Positions 11,280 to 19,512 of a stretch of 64,000 nt of DNA are shown piece by piece. The stretch lies in contig NZ_CP080409.1 in NCBI RefSeq assembly GCF_019448235.1, positions 372,001 through 436,000 of the forward strand, in the 5' to 3' direction. Numbering within the stretch: the first letter of the stretch is position 1; each line of letters starts with the position of its first letter. Origin of the DNA: Nocardioides panacisoli (GTDB lineage: Bacteria; Actinomycetota; Actinomycetes; Propionibacteriales; Nocardioidaceae). The notes beneath the pieces were generated by a model. The model did no database searches. It had not been told where the DNA came from and saw only the letters and a list, made by a program, of their open reading frames with translations. Position numbers and translations under genes: made by a program.

Positions 11280-11784
11280 GGTGGGCCTCCTCGGGGAGGA
11301 TCGTGTCGCCCAGCGACGCGCGCAGCTTCGCGAGCGCCTGGGAGGTCTGGCTCTTGACGGTGCCCTGCGAGATCGACAGGGTCCGGGCGACCTGGGCGAC
11401 GCTCAGGTCCTCGTAGAAGCGGAGCACGACGACTGCGCGCTGCCGCGGTGGCAGGTCGGCGAGTGCGCCGGCCACGGTCGGACGGTCGCTGGGGTCGTGC
11501 TCGACGGCGGTCTCGGGCAGCACCGCGGTCGGCCGTTCGTTGCGCCACCCCTTCTTCCTGAACCAGGACGCCGCCGTGTTGACCATGGTCGTGCGCGCAT
11601 ACCCGGGCGCGGCGTCGAGCGTGCGCACGCGGCTCCAGTTGGCGTAGGTCTTCGCGAGGGCGGTCTGCACCAGGTCCTCGGCCTCGGCTGCGTCCCCGAG
11701 CAGGAGGTGTGCGGTCCGGAACAGGCCGGGCCAACACGCGTGCACCAGGTCGGTGAAGTCCTCGTCGGTCGGAGGTCGTGGCAT
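11272..11784 (-). CDS. SigE-family ECF RNA polymerase sigma factor
   Basis: A 170-aa group IV sigma factor of the Streptomyces SigE-like family. Region 2 is visible (FRTAHLLLGDAAEAEDLVQTAL), as is region 4 with its helix-turn-helix (PPRQRAVVVLRFYEDLS ... ISQGTVKSQTSQALAKLR). There is no C-terminal extension. The very long open frame upstream of ATG 11784 is the shadow of gatCAB. It is the first gene of a two-gene operon with the membrane propeller protein, which probably holds or senses for it. It is divergent from gatC, 85 bases away. Target genes are unknown. Confidence 0.9.
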   Translation of the reverse strand: MPRPPTDEDFTDLVHACWPGLFRTAHLLLGDAAEAEDLVQTALAKTYANWSRVRTLDAAPGYARTTMVNTAASWFRKKGWRNERPTAVLPETAVEHDPSDRPTVAGALADLPPRQRAVVVLRFYEDLSVAQVARTLSISQGTVKSQTSQALAKLRASLGDTILPEEAHHE

Positions 11785-11856
11785 CCGGCGTCCCTTCGTC
11801 GGTTCACCCTGACAGATGCGTCCGGAGCCGAATCGGTTCGTCGGAGACCGTCTCCC

Positions 11857-11862
11857 TAGGAT
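11857..11862 (+). promoter_or_regulatory. -10 hexamer, leaderless start of gatCAB
   Basis: TAGGAT is 7 nt before ATG 11870. It supports that start over ATG 11861, which would lie inside the hexamer. Confidence 0.5.
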
Positions 11863-11869
11863 GGGCCGC

Positions 11870-12184
11870 ATGTCCTCCCAGACCGACGGAGCCCTTGACC
11901 GCGACGGGGTGCGCCACCTGGCCGACCTCGCCCGGATCGACCTCGACGATGCCGAGCTGGACCACCTGGCGCCGCAGCTGGCGGTGATCCTGGAGTCGGT
12001 CGCCTCGATCCAGCAGGTCGCCGGCGCCGACGTGCCGCCGACCTCGCACCCGATCCCGCTGACCAACGTCTTCCGCGAGGACGTCGTCGTGCCCGGACTC
12101 AGTGCCGAGGAGGCCCTCTCGGGAGCCCCGGAGGCCGACGAGCAGCGGTTCAGCGTGCCGCGGATCCTGGGGGACGAGCAGTGA
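11870..12184 (+). CDS. gatC: Asp-tRNA(Asn)/Glu-tRNA(Gln) amidotransferase subunit C
   Basis: A small 104-aa subunit that clamps GatA and GatB together in the amidotransferase that makes Gln-tRNA(Gln) or Asn-tRNA(Asn). The family pattern [20 protein letters not shown] and the C-terminal [10 protein letters not shown] ... [19 protein letters not shown] are clear. Its stop overlaps the gatA GTG by 4 bases (GTGA), giving fixed subunit ratios. Confidence 0.96.
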   Translation: MSSQTDGALDRDGVRHLADLARIDLDDAELDHLAPQLAVILESVASIQQVAGADVPPTSHPIPLTNVFREDVVVPGLSAEEALSGAPEADEQRFSVPRILGDEQ

Positions 12185-13737
12185 GTGACCTGATCCGGAA
12201 GTCCGCGCTCGACCTCGCCGACGCCCTCGCTGCGGGTGAGACCACCAGTGTCGAGCTGACCCGCGCCCACCTGGACCGCATCGCCGCGGTGGACGGCACC
12301 GCCGAGGCCGGCATCCACGCCTTCCTCCACGTCGACCGTGACGGCGCGCTCGAGCAGGCGGCCGCCGCCGACGAGCGCCGCGCCGCGGGCAACCCGGCCT
12401 CGGCCCTCGACGGCGTCCCGATCGCGGTCAAGGACGTGTTCGCCACGACCGGACTGCCCACGACCTGCGGGTCGCGCATCCTCCAGGGGTGGGTGCCGCC
12501 GTACGACGCCACGGTGGTCCGCAAGGTCAAGGAGGCGGGCCTGCCGATCCTGGGCAAGACCAACATGGACGAGTTCGCGATGGGCTCCTCCACCGAGCAC
12601 TCGGCCTACGGCCCGACCCGCAACCCGTGGGACCTCGACCGGATCCCGGGCGGCTCCGGCGGTGGGTCGGCGGCCGCGGTGTCGGCGTACGAGGCGCCCC
12701 TCGCGCTGGGCACCGACACCGGTGGCTCGATCCGCCAGCCCGGTGCGGTCACCGGCAGCGTCGGGGTGAAGCCGACCTACGGCGCCGTGTCGCGTTACGG
12801 CCTGGTGGCACTGGCCAACAGCCTGGACCAGGCGGGACCCGTGACCCGCACCGTCGCCGACGCCGCCGCGCTCCAGGAGCTCATCGGCGGCCGTGACCCG
12901 CTGGACTCCACCTCGGTGGACACCGCGTCCTCGGGACTGTTGGAGGCCGCCCGCCGCGGGGCAACCGGCGACCTGACCGGCCTGCGCGTCGGGGTCATCA
13001 GCGAGCTCGCCGGCGAGGGCTGGCAGGACGGCGTGATGCGCCGGTTCCGCGAGTCGCTCACGCTGCTGGAGCAGGCCGGTGCCGAGGTCGTGGAGGTGTC
13101 CTGCCCCCACTTCGTGCACGCCATGGCCACCTACTACCTCATCCTGCCGGCCGAGGCGTCCTCCAACCTCGCCCGCTTCGACGCGATGCGCTACGGCCTC
13201 CGCGTCGTCCCGGAGGGCGATCCCAGTGCCGAGGAGGTCATGCGTGCGACGCGGGACGCCGGCTTCGGCGACGAGGTGAAGCGGCGCATCATCCTGGGCA
13301 CCTACGCGCTGTCCAGCGGCTACTACGACGCCTACTACGGTCAGGCGCAGAAGGTGCGGACCCTCATCAGCCGCGACTTCGAGGCCGCCTACCAGCAGGT
13401 CGACGTGCTCGCCTCGCCCACGGCGCCGACGACGGCGTTCCCGATCGGGGACAAGGTCGACGACCCGCTGGCGATGTACCTCAACGACCTCGCCACCATC
13501 CCGGCCAACCTGGCCGGCGTCCCCGGCATCTCGGTGCCGGCAGGTCTCGCCGACGAGGACGACCTGCCGGTCGGCTTCCAGGTGCTCGCCCCGGCGCTGG
13601 CCGACGACCGGTGCTACCGGGTCGGCGCCGCACTGGAGGCCGCACTGACCGCGCAGTGGGGTGGCGCGCTGCTGGACCGGGCGCCGGCCCTGGACACGCC
13701 GTTCGGCAACGGCTCGACCCACGAGGGGGAGAAGTGA
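12181..13737 (+). CDS. gatA: Asp-tRNA(Asn)/Glu-tRNA(Gln) amidotransferase subunit A
   Basis: The glutaminase subunit, 518 aa, of the amidase signature family. It releases ammonia from glutamine for the GatB active site. The Ser-cis-Ser-Lys triad is visible: Lys84 (IAVKDVF), Ser163 in the glycine-rich [11 protein letters not shown] loop and the nucleophile Ser183 in [11 protein letters not shown]. The GTG start overlaps the gatC stop and the gene's own stop overlaps the gatB start, each by 4 bases. Confidence 0.97.
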   Translation: MSDLIRKSALDLADALAAGETTSVELTRAHLDRIAAVDGTAEAGIHAFLHVDRDGALEQAAAADERRAAGNPASALDGVPIAVKDVFATTGLPTTCGSRILQGWVPPYDATVVRKVKEAGLPILGKTNMDEFAMGSSTEHSAYGPTRNPWDLDRIPGGSGGGSAAAVSAYEAPLALGTDTGGSIRQPGAVTGSVGVKPTYGAVSRYGLVALANSLDQAGPVTRTVADAAALQELIGGRDPLDSTSVDTASSGLLEAARRGATGDLTGLRVGVISELAGEGWQDGVMRRFRESLTLLEQAGAEVVEVSCPHFVHAMATYYLILPAEASSNLARFDAMRYGLRVVPEGDPSAEEVMRATRDAGFGDEVKRRIILGTYALSSGYYDAYYGQAQKVRTLISRDFEAAYQQVDVLASPTAPTTAFPIGDKVDDPLAMYLNDLATIPANLAGVPGISVPAGLADEDDLPVGFQVLAPALADDRCYRVGAALEAALTAQWGGALLDRAPALDTPFGNGSTHEGEK

Positions 13738-15242
13738 CCGAGACCCTGGTTTCCTTCGAGGAGGTCCTGGAGCGCTACGACCCCGCGCTCGGACTCGAGG
13801 TGCACGTCGAGCTGAGCACGGCGACGAAGATGTTCTGCGGGTGCCCCGCAACCTTCGGCGGCGAGCCCAACACCCAGGTCTGCCCGACCTGCCTGGGACT
13901 GCCCGGATCGATGCCGGCCGTCAACGGCGCGGCCGTCGAGTCCGCGATCCGCATCGGGCTCGCACTCAACTGCGAGATCGCCGAGTGGTGCCGGTTCGCA
14001 CGGAAGAACTACTTCTACCCGGACATGCCCAAGAACTTCCAGACCAGTCAGTACGACGAGCCGATCTGCTTCGACGGCTGGATGGACGTGGAGGTCCCGG
14101 GCGCCGACGGCGAGCCGGAGCTGTTCCGCGTGGGGATCGAGCGGGCCCACATGGAGGAGGACACCGGCAAGTCGACGCACGTCGGCGGCGACACCGGTCG
14201 CATCCACGGCGCGAGCCACTCGCTGGTGGACTACAACCGCGCCGGCATCCCCCTCATCGAGATCGTCACCAAGCCGATCGTGGGAGCGGGAGAGCGGGCC
14301 CCGGAGGTCGCGCGTGCGTACGTCAACCAGTTGCGCGACCTCATCGTGGCGCTCGGTGTCTCCGAGGCGCGGATGGACCAGGGCAACCTGCGGGCGGACG
14401 TCAACCTGTCGCTCGCCCCCAAGGGCTCGGGCTCCCTCGGGACCCGCACCGAGACCAAGAACGTGAACTCGTTCCGCTCCGTGGAGCGTGCGGTGCGCTA
14501 CGAGATGTCGCGCCACGCGGGCGTGCTCGACGCCGGCGGCACCGTGCTGCAGGAGACCCGCCACTGGCACGAGGACACCGGACTGACCACGTCGGGCCGG
14601 GAGAAGTCCGACGCGGAGGACTACCGCTACTTCCCCGAGCCGGACCTGGTGCCGGTCGCACCCTCGCGGGAGTGGGTCGAGGAGCTGCGGGCCACGCTGC
14701 CGGAGAACCCGACGGCCAAGCGGGCACGGCTCGCCGAGGAGTGGGGCTTCTCGGAGTTGGAGATGCGCGACACCGTCGGTGCAGGCGCGCTGGCGCTGGT
14801 CGAGGAGACCGTGGCCGCGGGCGCGGATCCCCAGGCAGCACGCAAGTGGTGGCTGCAGGAACTGGCCCGTCGGGCGAAGGACGCCGACGTCGAGCTGACC
14901 GACGTCGGGGTCAGCCCGCAGCAGGTCGCCGAGGTGCAGGCGATGGTCGACGCCGGCACCATCAACGACAAGCTCGCCCGGCAGGTGTTCGAGGGCCTGA
15001 TGGCCGGCGAGGGCACTCCCGAGCAGATCGTCGCCGACCGCGGCCTGGAGATCGTCTCCGACGACGGGGCGCTGGCGGCCGCCGTCGACAACGCCATCGC
15101 GGCCAACCCCGACGTCGCGGACAAGATCCGCGGCGGCAAGGTGGCGGCCGCGGGCGCACTGATCGGCGCGGTCATGAAGGAGATGCGCGGCCAGGCCGAC
15201 GCGGCCCGCGTCAAGGAACTGATCCTCGAGAAGCTCACCTGA
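13734..15242 (+). CDS. gatB: Asp-tRNA(Asn)/Glu-tRNA(Gln) amidotransferase subunit B
   Basis: The 502-aa tRNA-binding and kinase subunit. It activates the mischarged aminoacyl-tRNA with ATP and receives ammonia from GatA. The cradle domain begins [18 protein letters not shown], with zinc-type cysteines (CGCPATF ... CPTCLGLPG), then [13 protein letters not shown] and the [14 protein letters not shown] motif. The C-terminal YqeY-like tail domain (about 350-500) contacts tRNA. GTG 13734 follows GGGGGAGAA and overlaps the gatA stop (GTGA). A strong hairpin follows the stop. Confidence 0.97.
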   Translation: MTETLVSFEEVLERYDPALGLEVHVELSTATKMFCGCPATFGGEPNTQVCPTCLGLPGSMPAVNGAAVESAIRIGLALNCEIAEWCRFARKNYFYPDMPKNFQTSQYDEPICFDGWMDVEVPGADGEPELFRVGIERAHMEEDTGKSTHVGGDTGRIHGASHSLVDYNRAGIPLIEIVTKPIVGAGERAPEVARAYVNQLRDLIVALGVSEARMDQGNLRADVNLSLAPKGSGSLGTRTETKNVNSFRSVERAVRYEMSRHAGVLDAGGTVLQETRHWHEDTGLTTSGREKSDAEDYRYFPEPDLVPVAPSREWVEELRATLPENPTAKRARLAEEWGFSELEMRDTVGAGALALVEETVAAGADPQAARKWWLQELARRAKDADVELTDVGVSPQQVAEVQAMVDAGTINDKLARQVFEGLMAGEGTPEQIVADRGLEIVSDDGALAAAVDNAIAANPDVADKIRGGKVAAAGALIGAVMKEMRGQADAARVKELILEKLT

Positions 15243-15262
15243 GCGATCGCGTTCCGGTGACC

Positions 15263-15297
15263 GGCGTGGTCCCCACCCCCTGATCGGGGACCACGCC
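15263..15297 (+). terminator. Hairpin terminator after gatB
   Basis: A perfect 12-bp stem (15263-15274 with 15286-15297, GGCGTGGTCCCC and its complement) with an 11-nt loop, 20 bases past the gatB stop. There is no U tract, a form often seen in high-G+C actinobacteria. Confidence 0.75.
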
Positions 15298-15351
15298 GAC
15301 CGCCGGCGGGACGGGCCCGAAGGGCCTGTCTCCGCGAACATCGTCGGCCAA

Positions 15352-15397
15352 CGGACCACCGTCGGGAAATACGACGATGTGCGTACTCGGTGGTCCG
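15352..15397. promoter_or_regulatory. Inverted repeat upstream of the LuxR gene
   Basis: CGGACCACCG (15352-15361) and its exact complement CGGTGGTCCG (15388-15397) are separated by 26 bases and end 8 bases before the -10 hexamer of the luxR-type gene. This is a candidate operator, possibly for autoregulation; a weak hairpin is the other reading. Confidence 0.4.
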
Positions 15398-15405
15398 GGC
15401 GGCGC

Positions 15406-15411
15406 TAGCAT
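15406..15411 (+). promoter_or_regulatory. -10 hexamer, leaderless start of the LuxR gene
   Basis: TAGCAT lies 6 nt before GTG 15418. Confidence 0.5.
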
Positions 15412-15417
15412 CTCCGG

Positions 15418-16422
15418 GTGGACCTTTCGGGGACCGATGCTCTCGAATTCCTGCGGCAGACCGACCGCCTGACCACCGGTGGCGAGGACCTGTGGTCGAC
15501 CGCCTGTGCGGTCGCCTCGGCGCTCATCCCGTGTGACGTGGTGACGCTCAACCACGTGAACATCGTGGCGGGGGCGGCCGAGGTCGTCGTGTCGCCGGCG
15601 GAGTGGTCCGCGCGCATGGCACGCCTGCGGCCGGTGACCGAGCAGTACGCCCACCAGCACCCCCTCATCGCCCACCACGCCTCCGGCCGCGGCGCGATCC
15701 CGCTCCGGCTGGACCTCCGGACGGTGGAAGGGTTCACCGACACCGAGCTCTACCGCGGGTACTACGAGCCGCTCGGCCTGCGACACCAGCTCGTGATGGA
15801 GGTCCCCTCACCGGAGTCGGCGCTCGTGGTGATCGTGCTGAGCCGCACGGCGGGCGCCTTCACCGACCGCGACGAGGCGATGCTGGTGCGGCTCCGCCCG
15901 CACCTCGCCCTGGCCTGCCGCACGATCTCCTCGGCCGGCCTGACCGAGGAGGGGGCCATCGATGCTGGGTGGGTCGTGGTGACCACCGACCCGGACGGCC
16001 GCGTCGACTGGGTCTCGGAGGCCGACGACAGCCTGGCGTTCCGCGTCGGCCACCGGTTGCCGCCCGAGTGCGCCGTCCTCCGGGCGCCCACGCAACGGCT
16101 CTTCGGGGAGCAGGTCGTCTTCGACAGTGGAGCGACCCGGTGGTTCGTCCGCGCCGTGCCCGGCGAAGGTTCACCGGTGCTGCTCGCCCAGCGGGTCACC
16201 CGGGAGGCACCCGAAGCGCAGCTCACGCCCCGTCAGCTCCAGGTGCTGGAGGGGGTCGCCGGGGGGATGTCGAACCGTGAGCTCGCAGCGGCGCTGGACA
16301 TCGAGGAGGGCACGGTCCGCAAGCACGTGGAGAACGTGTACCGCCTGCTGGGGGTCGGCACGCGCGTCGAGGCGACCAGGGTGTTCACCGAGCGGCTGCT
16401 CCGGTCCGCCTACCGGGGGTGA
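15418..16422 (+). CDS. LuxR-family transcriptional regulator
   Basis: A 334-aa DNA-binding regulator. The C-terminal LuxR/GerE helix-turn-helix is clear (LTPRQLQVLEGVAGGMSNRE, then IEEGTVRKHVENVYRLLGV, about 270-320). The N-terminal 250 residues look like a GAF- or PAS-type sensory domain without a recognisable receiver Asp, so it is not a classical response regulator. GTG 15418 is supported by the TAGCAT hexamer. It lies directly upstream of the cobalamin riboswitch, but nothing shows that it controls that operon. Confidence 0.85.
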   Translation: MDLSGTDALEFLRQTDRLTTGGEDLWSTACAVASALIPCDVVTLNHVNIVAGAAEVVVSPAEWSARMARLRPVTEQYAHQHPLIAHHASGRGAIPLRLDLRTVEGFTDTELYRGYYEPLGLRHQLVMEVPSPESALVVIVLSRTAGAFTDRDEAMLVRLRPHLALACRTISSAGLTEEGAIDAGWVVVTTDPDGRVDWVSEADDSLAFRVGHRLPPECAVLRAPTQRLFGEQVVFDSGATRWFVRAVPGEGSPVLLAQRVTREAPEAQLTPRQLQVLEGVAGGMSNRELAAALDIEEGTVRKHVENVYRLLGVGTRVEATRVFTERLLRSAYRG

Positions 16423-16462
16423 GCACGTCCGGGCCACGGCGGGACGGACGGGCGGATCGCGG

Positions 16463-16468
16463 TAGAGT
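16463..16468 (+). promoter_or_regulatory. Candidate -10 hexamer for the cobalamin operon
   Basis: TAGAGT lies just before the first riboswitch helix, giving an estimated RNA start near 16475. No clear -35 box. Confidence 0.4.
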
Positions 16469-16471
16469 GCA

Positions 16472-16605
16472 CGTCGGCGTACCACCCCGGTGCGCCGGAC
16501 CACGCGCCCGTGGACGGGGGAAGCCGGTCGAAGTCCGGCGCTGACCCGCAACCGTAGGCCTCCTGCCCGGAGGCGAGCCGGAGCACCCGTCACGGAGCGT
16601 CCTGA
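16472..16605 (+). ncRNA. Cobalamin (AdoCbl) riboswitch
   Basis: The conserved core of the B12 riboswitch is readable in order: GGGGGAAGCCGGTCGAAGTC (16516-16534), then GCTGACCCGCAACCGT (16539-16554), a variable hairpin at 16557-16574, and the B12 box AGCCGGAGCACC (16576-16587). It precedes the lipoprotein-DUF4430-ECF operon, so cobalamin should shut that operon off. The outer ends are estimated. The ligand class (adenosyl- or methyl/aquo-cobalamin) is not determined. Confidence 0.93.
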
Positions 16606-16643
16606 CACAACGCTGTCGAGGAGAGCAGCGGTCGGATCGCCCG

Positions 16644-16662
16644 CCCGCTGACGTGCAGCGGG
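16644..16662 (+). promoter_or_regulatory. Shine-Dalgarno-sequestering hairpin (riboswitch expression platform)
   Basis: CCCGCTG (16644-16650) pairs with CAGCGGG (16656-16662). The right arm contains the first three bases of the GGGAGG ribosome site (16660-16665) that serves ATG 16671. No U-tract terminator lies between aptamer and gene, so control is probably at translation. Confidence 0.6.
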
Positions 16663-16670
16663 AGGTATGC

Positions 16671-17810
16671 ATGATCCGCCTGGCCCCCAGTTCCGCGCGC
16701 CGCACCGGCGCCGCCACGCTCGCCGCGGCCCTGCTCGCCACCGGCCTCGCCGGTTGCGGCGACGACGCCGGCACCGATGGCGCTGATGGTGCTGGCGGGA
16801 CCGCGACCGAGCCCGCCGAGGCGCCCGGCCAGCCGCTGGCCACCGCCGCGGCCGACTGGCTGGTCGAGGAGGAGCTCGCCGACGGCCTCGTGGTCAACGA
16901 CGAGTTCGCCGCGCCCGACTACGGCGCCACCGTCGACGCGATCTACTCCCTGCGTGCCATCGGCTACGACGAGGCCGCCATCACCACCATGACCGAGGCG
17001 GTCACGGCCGACGCCGAGGCGTACGTGACGCCCGACGGCGCCGTCTACGCCGGCAACGCGGGCAAGCTGGTCACCCTCGTCACCGACACCGGCGGCGACC
17101 CCGCCGACGTCGGGGGACTCGACGCCCTCGCCACGCTGGAGGAGCGCACCGCCGAGGACGGCCGCACCAGTGACGACAGCGAGTACGGCGACTACGCCAA
17201 CGCGCTGGGCCAGGCCTGGGCCGCCAAGGGCCTGAGCAACGCGGGATCGGCCGAGGCCGACGCCGCGACCGACTTCCTGCTGATGCAGCAGTGCGAGGCC
17301 GGCTTCCTGCGCCAGGATTTTTCCGCCCCCGACGCCGAGGACCAGACCTGCGACGGCTCCGAGGGTCAGCCCTCGGTCGATGCCACGGCGCTGTTCGTGC
17401 TGCTGATGCACGACGTGGAGGACGAGACGGTCACCGCGGCGGTCGAGTCGGCCGTGGGCTACCTGGTCTCGGAGCAGGCCGAGGACGGCTCGTTCGCCGG
17501 TGGCGGCCAGATCCCCGCCAACAGCAACAGCACCGGCTTCGCCGGCCGGGCCCTGCAGCTGGCCGGCGAGGACGGGGCCGCGGAGGCGGCGGCCACCTGG
17601 GTGCGCGAGCACCAGCTCGCCGACTGCGACGGCGCCGTCGCCGAGGAGAGCGGCGCGATCGCCTACGACGACGCTGCCGTGAGTGCCGCCGCGGACAAGG
17701 GCCTCACCGACAAGACGTCGTACCAGTGGCGCCTCGCCACCGCGCAGGCCCTGCCCGCGCTGCTGGCCGCGCCCGAGGACGCCGACGCGGCGGAGTGCCC
17801 GAGCGCCTGA
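16671..17810 (+). CDS. Cobalamin-regulated lipoprotein with transcobalamin/terpenoid-cyclase-type alpha-barrel
   Basis: A 379-aa exported lipoprotein: signal with lipobox LAGC (Cys29), a short acidic linker, then helical repeats of the alpha/alpha-barrel fold shared by terpene cyclases, prenyltransferases and animal transcobalamin/intrinsic factor (for example YANALGQAWAAKGLSNAG, VDATALFVLLMHDV, NSTGFAGRALQLAG). It lacks DxDD or other cyclase catalytic motifs. Cysteines near 208 and 226 and two near the end could form disulfides. The riboswitch, the DUF4430 gene and the ECF genes downstream all point to surface capture of cobalamin or a related corrinoid. ATG 16671 is chosen for its GGGAGG site; GTG 16653 lies within the sequestering hairpin. 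The cobalamin-binding role is inferred. Confidence 0.85.
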   Translation: MIRLAPSSARRTGAATLAAALLATGLAGCGDDAGTDGADGAGGTATEPAEAPGQPLATAAADWLVEEELADGLVVNDEFAAPDYGATVDAIYSLRAIGYDEAAITTMTEAVTADAEAYVTPDGAVYAGNAGKLVTLVTDTGGDPADVGGLDALATLEERTAEDGRTSDDSEYGDYANALGQAWAAKGLSNAGSAEADAATDFLLMQQCEAGFLRQDFSAPDAEDQTCDGSEGQPSVDATALFVLLMHDVEDETVTAAVESAVGYLVSEQAEDGSFAGGGQIPANSNSTGFAGRALQLAGEDGAAEAAATWVREHQLADCDGAVAEESGAIAYDDAAVSAAADKGLTDKTSYQWRLATAQALPALLAAPEDADAAECPSA

Positions 17811-18403
17811 TGATGCGGACCGCGGTCGCTGCCCTCGCCGCGAGCTCGATGCTCGCGGCCGGGGCGACGACCGCCGCGACCGCCGCGGAGTCGCCGGCAC
17901 CGGCCTGCGACGAGGTCACCGTGGTCGTCGACTACAACGAGCTCGGGGGAGCCCCGCGCACCGACTGCGTGCCCCCGGGCACGGCGGCCGAGGCATTCGA
18001 GGCGGCCGGGGTCGCGTTGGAGCGCGTGCCGCAGCTGGGTGACTTCGTGTGCCGGGTGGCGGGCAAGCCCGCCGACGGTCCCTGCAGCGACAACGACGCC
18101 TACTGGAGCCTGTGGTGGTCCGACGGCACCGCCGAGTGGACCTACGCGAGCCTGGGGGTGGGCAGCCTGGAGATCCCCGCCGGCGGTGCGGTCGCCTTCG
18201 CCTGGCACCAGGGCGCGGACGAGGCCGAGCCCCCCGACGATGCGGCCCCGGGCGGGGCCGTGGCGAACGGTCCCGATGACGCGATCGGCGCCGAACCCCC
18301 GCCGGAGGACGACGCGACGGCGGGATGGCTCGTCGGCGGGGTCGTGGCCCTGGTGCTGCTCGCGGCGGCCGTGCCGCTCCTCGCCCGCAGGCGGGCGTCA
18401 TGA
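17810..18403 (+). CDS. Membrane-anchored DUF4430 (transcobalamin C-terminal-like) protein
   Basis: A 197-aa protein with an N-terminal signal peptide (about 1-28), one outer domain (about 33-135), an acidic Pro/Ala linker and a C-terminal TM helix with a basic tail (WLVGGVVALVLLAAAVPLLA, ending RRRAS). The domain shows the DUF4430 pattern: a first strand with VTVVVDYNELGG, then DNDAYWSLWWSDG, WTYASLGVGSLEIPAGGAVAFAW. This family is related to the beta domain of human transcobalamin and intrinsic factor, which closes over bound B12. Four cysteines in the domain suggest disulfides. ATG 17810 overlaps the previous stop (TGATG). Inferred partner of the barrel lipoprotein in ligand capture. Confidence 0.82.
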   Translation: MMRTAVAALAASSMLAAGATTAATAAESPAPACDEVTVVVDYNELGGAPRTDCVPPGTAAEAFEAAGVALERVPQLGDFVCRVAGKPADGPCSDNDAYWSLWWSDGTAEWTYASLGVGSLEIPAGGAVAFAWHQGADEAEPPDDAAPGGAVANGPDDAIGAEPPPEDDATAGWLVGGVVALVLLAAAVPLLARRRAS

Positions 18404-19512
18404 GGATCCCCCGCGAGCTGCACCCGGTCGCGTGGTGGTGCTGGGCGATCGGGCTGGCCGTGGCCGCCACCTCGACGACCAACCCGGTCCTGCTCGGCCT
18501 GGTCGTCGCCGTCACCTGCCTCGTCGTCCTCACCTGCCGCTCCGACCAGCCCTGGGCACGCGCCTTCCGCCTCTACCTGTGGGTGGGCGCGGCGATCGTG
18601 GTGATCCGCGTCCTCTTCCGCCTCGTGCTCGGCGGCAACTCGCCCGGCCACGTCTGGATCGCGCTGCCCGAGGTCCCGCTGCCGGACTGGGCGGCTGGCG
18701 TGAGCCTGCTCGGTCCGTTCACCCGCGAGGAGTTCCTCGCCGGCGCCTACGACGGCCTGCGACTGGCCGGACTGGTGATCGCGGTCGGGGCTGCCAACGC
18801 CCTGGCCAACCCCAAGCGGCTGATGAAGTCGCTGCCACCGGCGCTGTACGAGGTCGGCACCGCGATGGTGGTGGCGATCAGCGTGCTGCCCCAGCTGGCC
18901 GACAGTGCCCGCCGGGTCCGCGCCGCACAACGCCTCCGCGGCGGTGACTCCGGACGGATCCGCGGGCTGCGACGCCTCGTCGTCCCGGTGCTCGAGGACG
19001 CCCTGGAGCGGTCCCTCTCCCTCGCGGCCGGCATGGACGCCCGCGGCTACGGACGCACCTGCGCGGTGAGTGCCGGGCAGCGCCGCAGCACCGGCGCCCT
19101 GATGATCGGCGGTCTGCTCGGCGTCTGCGTCGGCGTGTACGCCGTCCTGGACGGCTCTGCGCCACGGCTGATGGCGGTGCCGATGCTGCTGCTCGGCACC
19201 GCGCTCGCGCTCGCCGGGTTCGTCGTCGCCGGGCGCCGGGTCCGCCGCACCCGCTACCGGCCGACGCGCTGGCAGCTGCCGGAGTTCGTGGTGGCGGCCT
19301 CGGGTGTGGTCGTCGGGGCCGGCGCCTGGGCCGTGCAGCGGTGGGACTACGCGGTGGCCCACCCGGGCGTGACGGAGCTGCCGGCGGTTTCGCTGCCGTC
19401 GGTCCTGGTCGTCCTGGTGGCCGTCGTGCCGGTCTGGGCCGCCCCGCCGCCGGTGACCACCCGCACCGCAGCGCCGGTCCGCGCCGACGACCCGGAGGTG
19501 GTGCCGTCGTGA
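18400..19512 (+). CDS. cbrV: ECF transporter T component (cobalamin type)
   Basis: The 370-aa transmembrane scaffold of an energy-coupling factor importer. About six to eight hydrophobic segments flank a cytoplasmic helical region carrying the two Ala-Arg-Gly-type coupling motifs of EcfT/CbiQ proteins: RRVRAAQRLRGG and AAGMDARGYG. These helices touch the two ATPase domains. It is longer than typical CbiQ because of extra C-terminal TM segments. It overlaps both neighbours by 4 bases. The symbol follows the CbrTUV naming I recall from comparative genomics of B12-regulated ECF systems. Confidence 0.85.
   Translation: MRIPRELHPVAWWCWAIGLAVAATSTTNPVLLGLVVAVTCLVVLTCRSDQPWARAFRLYLWVGAAIVVIRVLFRLVLGGNSPGHVWIALPEVPLPDWAAGVSLLGPFTREEFLAGAYDGLRLAGLVIAVGAANALANPKRLMKSLPPALYEVGTAMVVAISVLPQLADSARRVRAAQRLRGGDSGRIRGLRRLVVPVLEDALERSLSLAAGMDARGYGRTCAVSAGQRRSTGALMIGGLLGVCVGVYAVLDGSAPRLMAVPMLLLGTALALAGFVVAGRRVRRTRYRPTRWQLPEFVVAASGVVVGAGAWAVQRWDYAVAHPGVTELPAVSLPSVLVVLVAVVPVWAAPPPVTTRTAAPVRADDPEVVPS

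Noticed and set aside
11272..13851. An 859-codon minus-strand frame
   Set aside because: Only the final 170 codons code for the sigma factor; the upstream part is the antisense of gatCAB.
16671..17810. Terpene cyclase or prenyltransferase
   Set aside because: The helical-barrel repeats match the fold, but there is no DxDD, QW-type or metal-binding catalytic motif. The lipobox, riboswitch and ECF neighbours fit ligand binding better.
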